Positions 62,405 through 64,000 of a stretch of DNA of 64,000 nucleotides are shown one piece after another; within the stretch, counting starts at the first letter, position 1; the number at the start of each line of letters is the position of its first letter. The notes under the pieces were generated by a model. It saw only the letters and a list, made by a program, of their open reading frames with translations. It had not been told where the DNA came from and did no database searches. The stretch is from Trogon surrucura (lineage: Eukaryota; Chordata; Aves; Trogoniformes; Trogonidae). The translations under genes and the position numbers were made by a program. The DNA lies in NCBI GenBank assembly GCA_020746105.1, contig CM036623.1, forward strand, positions 4,644,001 through 4,708,000. Direction: 5' to 3'.

Positions 62405-64000
62405 CTTCCTTTGGTCTGAGTTGATTTATGGTTGTTTTATTTGAAATTTGGAGGCAGCATTTTTATTTTCCATGTGTTTGATTTGGTGTACGTACCTGGA
62501 ATTAACAGTTTCTGTTTAACAGAACCAGTGAAATTCACTGTTCTGACCAGCTTAATTAATAAAACCTGTTCACTGATTTGCATCTCCTGATTTCTCAATG
62601 ACAATTGCAGCTTAAACTTTCCTAGAGTTTGAGGAATACAGAACGTTTTTCATGTGTGGCTTGTCTGGTTTCTGAACTCATACTGAAGACTTTCAGTTAT
62701 TTAAAGCTATTGCTGAAGGTAGCTTAGGATAATCTGTTTGTTTTTTATACTAAAATACATTAGTGTGCTTACATGATCTGTAACAGTGGGTGTAAAAGGT
62801 GTTCTTTGACGTGATTATCAGCTGTGATTAGGAATGTGATTTGCATTGAGGTAAAAGCAGCAAAGTTCTTGTCTTGAAATGCTGTACAACAGGATTTTTA
62901 TTCTACTTTACACCGTCTTTTTTTTTGACTAGTAGAAATAAAAAGGATACTCTATGGCATGAAACATATAATGATGTTACCTTTTCATAGATTTTAAATA
63001 GTTTTGAACCAACAGAACAGGTTTGTACCAATTCAATGACCAGCAGCACGTGGGCGTGTTGTAGGTACTCTAAACCCTTGCTCAATATTATTCCTGACTG
63101 CCTCTCAACTAGTAGCTAACAAGCCCTAGACCCAAATTTCTGGTTAGCTTGCTGTTTTCTCTTCTGACTACGAAACCAAGAGATGGTAAAACTCTAGTTG
63201 ATTGACCAAGTAGGCCTTTGGTCTGCTGAAGGTTAGGATGTAAGATCATGGAGGTGCAGTGGGAAATACCTGCTTTGACCTGCCTGACTGCTTTTGTTTG
63301 GGGAAACACAGCAGGCGTGGTACGTGTGTCCCTCAGGCACGGCAGGCTCAGACTTGGTATAATGTAGGCAGAGCCAACATTGACAGCAATTTCATTATTT
63401 CCTGATTCCCCAAAGTACTGTATTATGGCCACATTTTATGAGATGGAACAACGCATTCAAATATTACTGCAAGCCACTGGGAGATGATGAAGTGTGAGGG
63501 CTGGATGGCTGGCTTGTTTATTATTTCACACTTTCCCAGTCTGGGCTAGATGGGTAAATGTATTCAGAAACTCTGTGAGGTCCCTGTCTCAAAGATATTT
63601 TGGTCTAATTCTTCATAGGAAAATGCAGAAGCAACAGGACAGTGGGAAGGAAAAGGCAACAGCAGAGAGAAAGTGGAGGTGATATTAAAATCAGATTACT
63701 GACCTAGTGATAGCTTGCAGGAGTCACAGCAAAAGTGGATCTTGATAGCAATGGATTGGTTTATTTTTTTTCTGTATGAGGACTTTTTTCATCTGTATTT
63801 TGCTATAATAGAGCTTTTTGATCTTCTATTTGTTATTTTTCACTAGTAAGAAAAAACAAAACTTTTGTTCTCATGTTTTAGACTTTATTTGCAAGAGAAA
63901 GCAATATCTTAAGTTCACATTGCATGAGATTTTATATCATTTAAGTATATATCTGAATATCTGAAAACTCACCCTAGACTTGAAAATCCTGACTAGCACT
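62405..64000. other. AT-rich unique sequence to the window end
   Basis: No gene or repeat family recognised. The longest frame is 107 codons on the minus strand (63109-63432), in a slightly GC-richer patch, with no family resemblance. Confidence 0.65.

Overview
This window reads as vertebrate nuclear DNA, most likely from a bird. The diagnostic evidence is the set of CR1 LINE fragments with typical sauropsid 3' ends (tandem ATTCTATG-type tails), plus solo or truncated LTRs of the endogenous-retrovirus class L type that is widespread in birds. Base composition is AT-rich throughout, with long dispersed T and A tracts, and there is no bacterial-style gene packing, operon or ribosome binding site. 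CR1 with such tails also occurs in crocodilians and turtles, so 'bird' is an inference.

I can support no protein-coding gene. The longest open frames (165, 160 and 139 codons) are about what chance gives in 64 kb, match no family I recognise, and one of them (56020-56502) lies mostly inside an LTR. The window is best described as intergenic or deep-intronic sequence of a gene-poor region. No tRNA, rRNA or recognisable small RNA gene was seen.

Layout: 1-300 is a CpG-dense, GC-richer edge. 4.2 kb holds a minus-strand CR1 tail. 10.0-10.8 kb is an LTR-like element with a TATA box. 17.2-17.4 kb carries a compact array of decayed palindromes, the most unusual structure here. 22.1-22.5 kb has a perfect 13-bp-arm palindrome and a short local repeat. 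24.2-25.4 kb is a repeat cluster: a minus-strand LTR piece and two plus-strand CR1 tails. 25.4-40 kb is mostly unique, with a purine/pyrimidine-alternating tract at 35.2 kb and a TAAT-rich block at 37.6 kb. 40.06-40.51 kb is the longest CR1 copy. 53.0 kb is a minus-strand CR1. 55.55-55.62 kb is a compound tetranucleotide microsatellite. 56.2-56.5 kb is a class L LTR with its TATA box. 58.1-58.3 kb is a second copy of the 3' part of the 10-kb LTR, followed by an isolated GC-rich block. 62.2-62.4 kb is a CR1 fragment lacking its 3' tail.

The features do not form a pathway. They are remnants of retroelement activity in otherwise unique sequence. I found no convincing new biological system; the palindrome array at 17226-17380, the GC-rich block at 58385-58700 and the shared LTR ends at 10.6 and 58.1 kb most deserve a follow-up.
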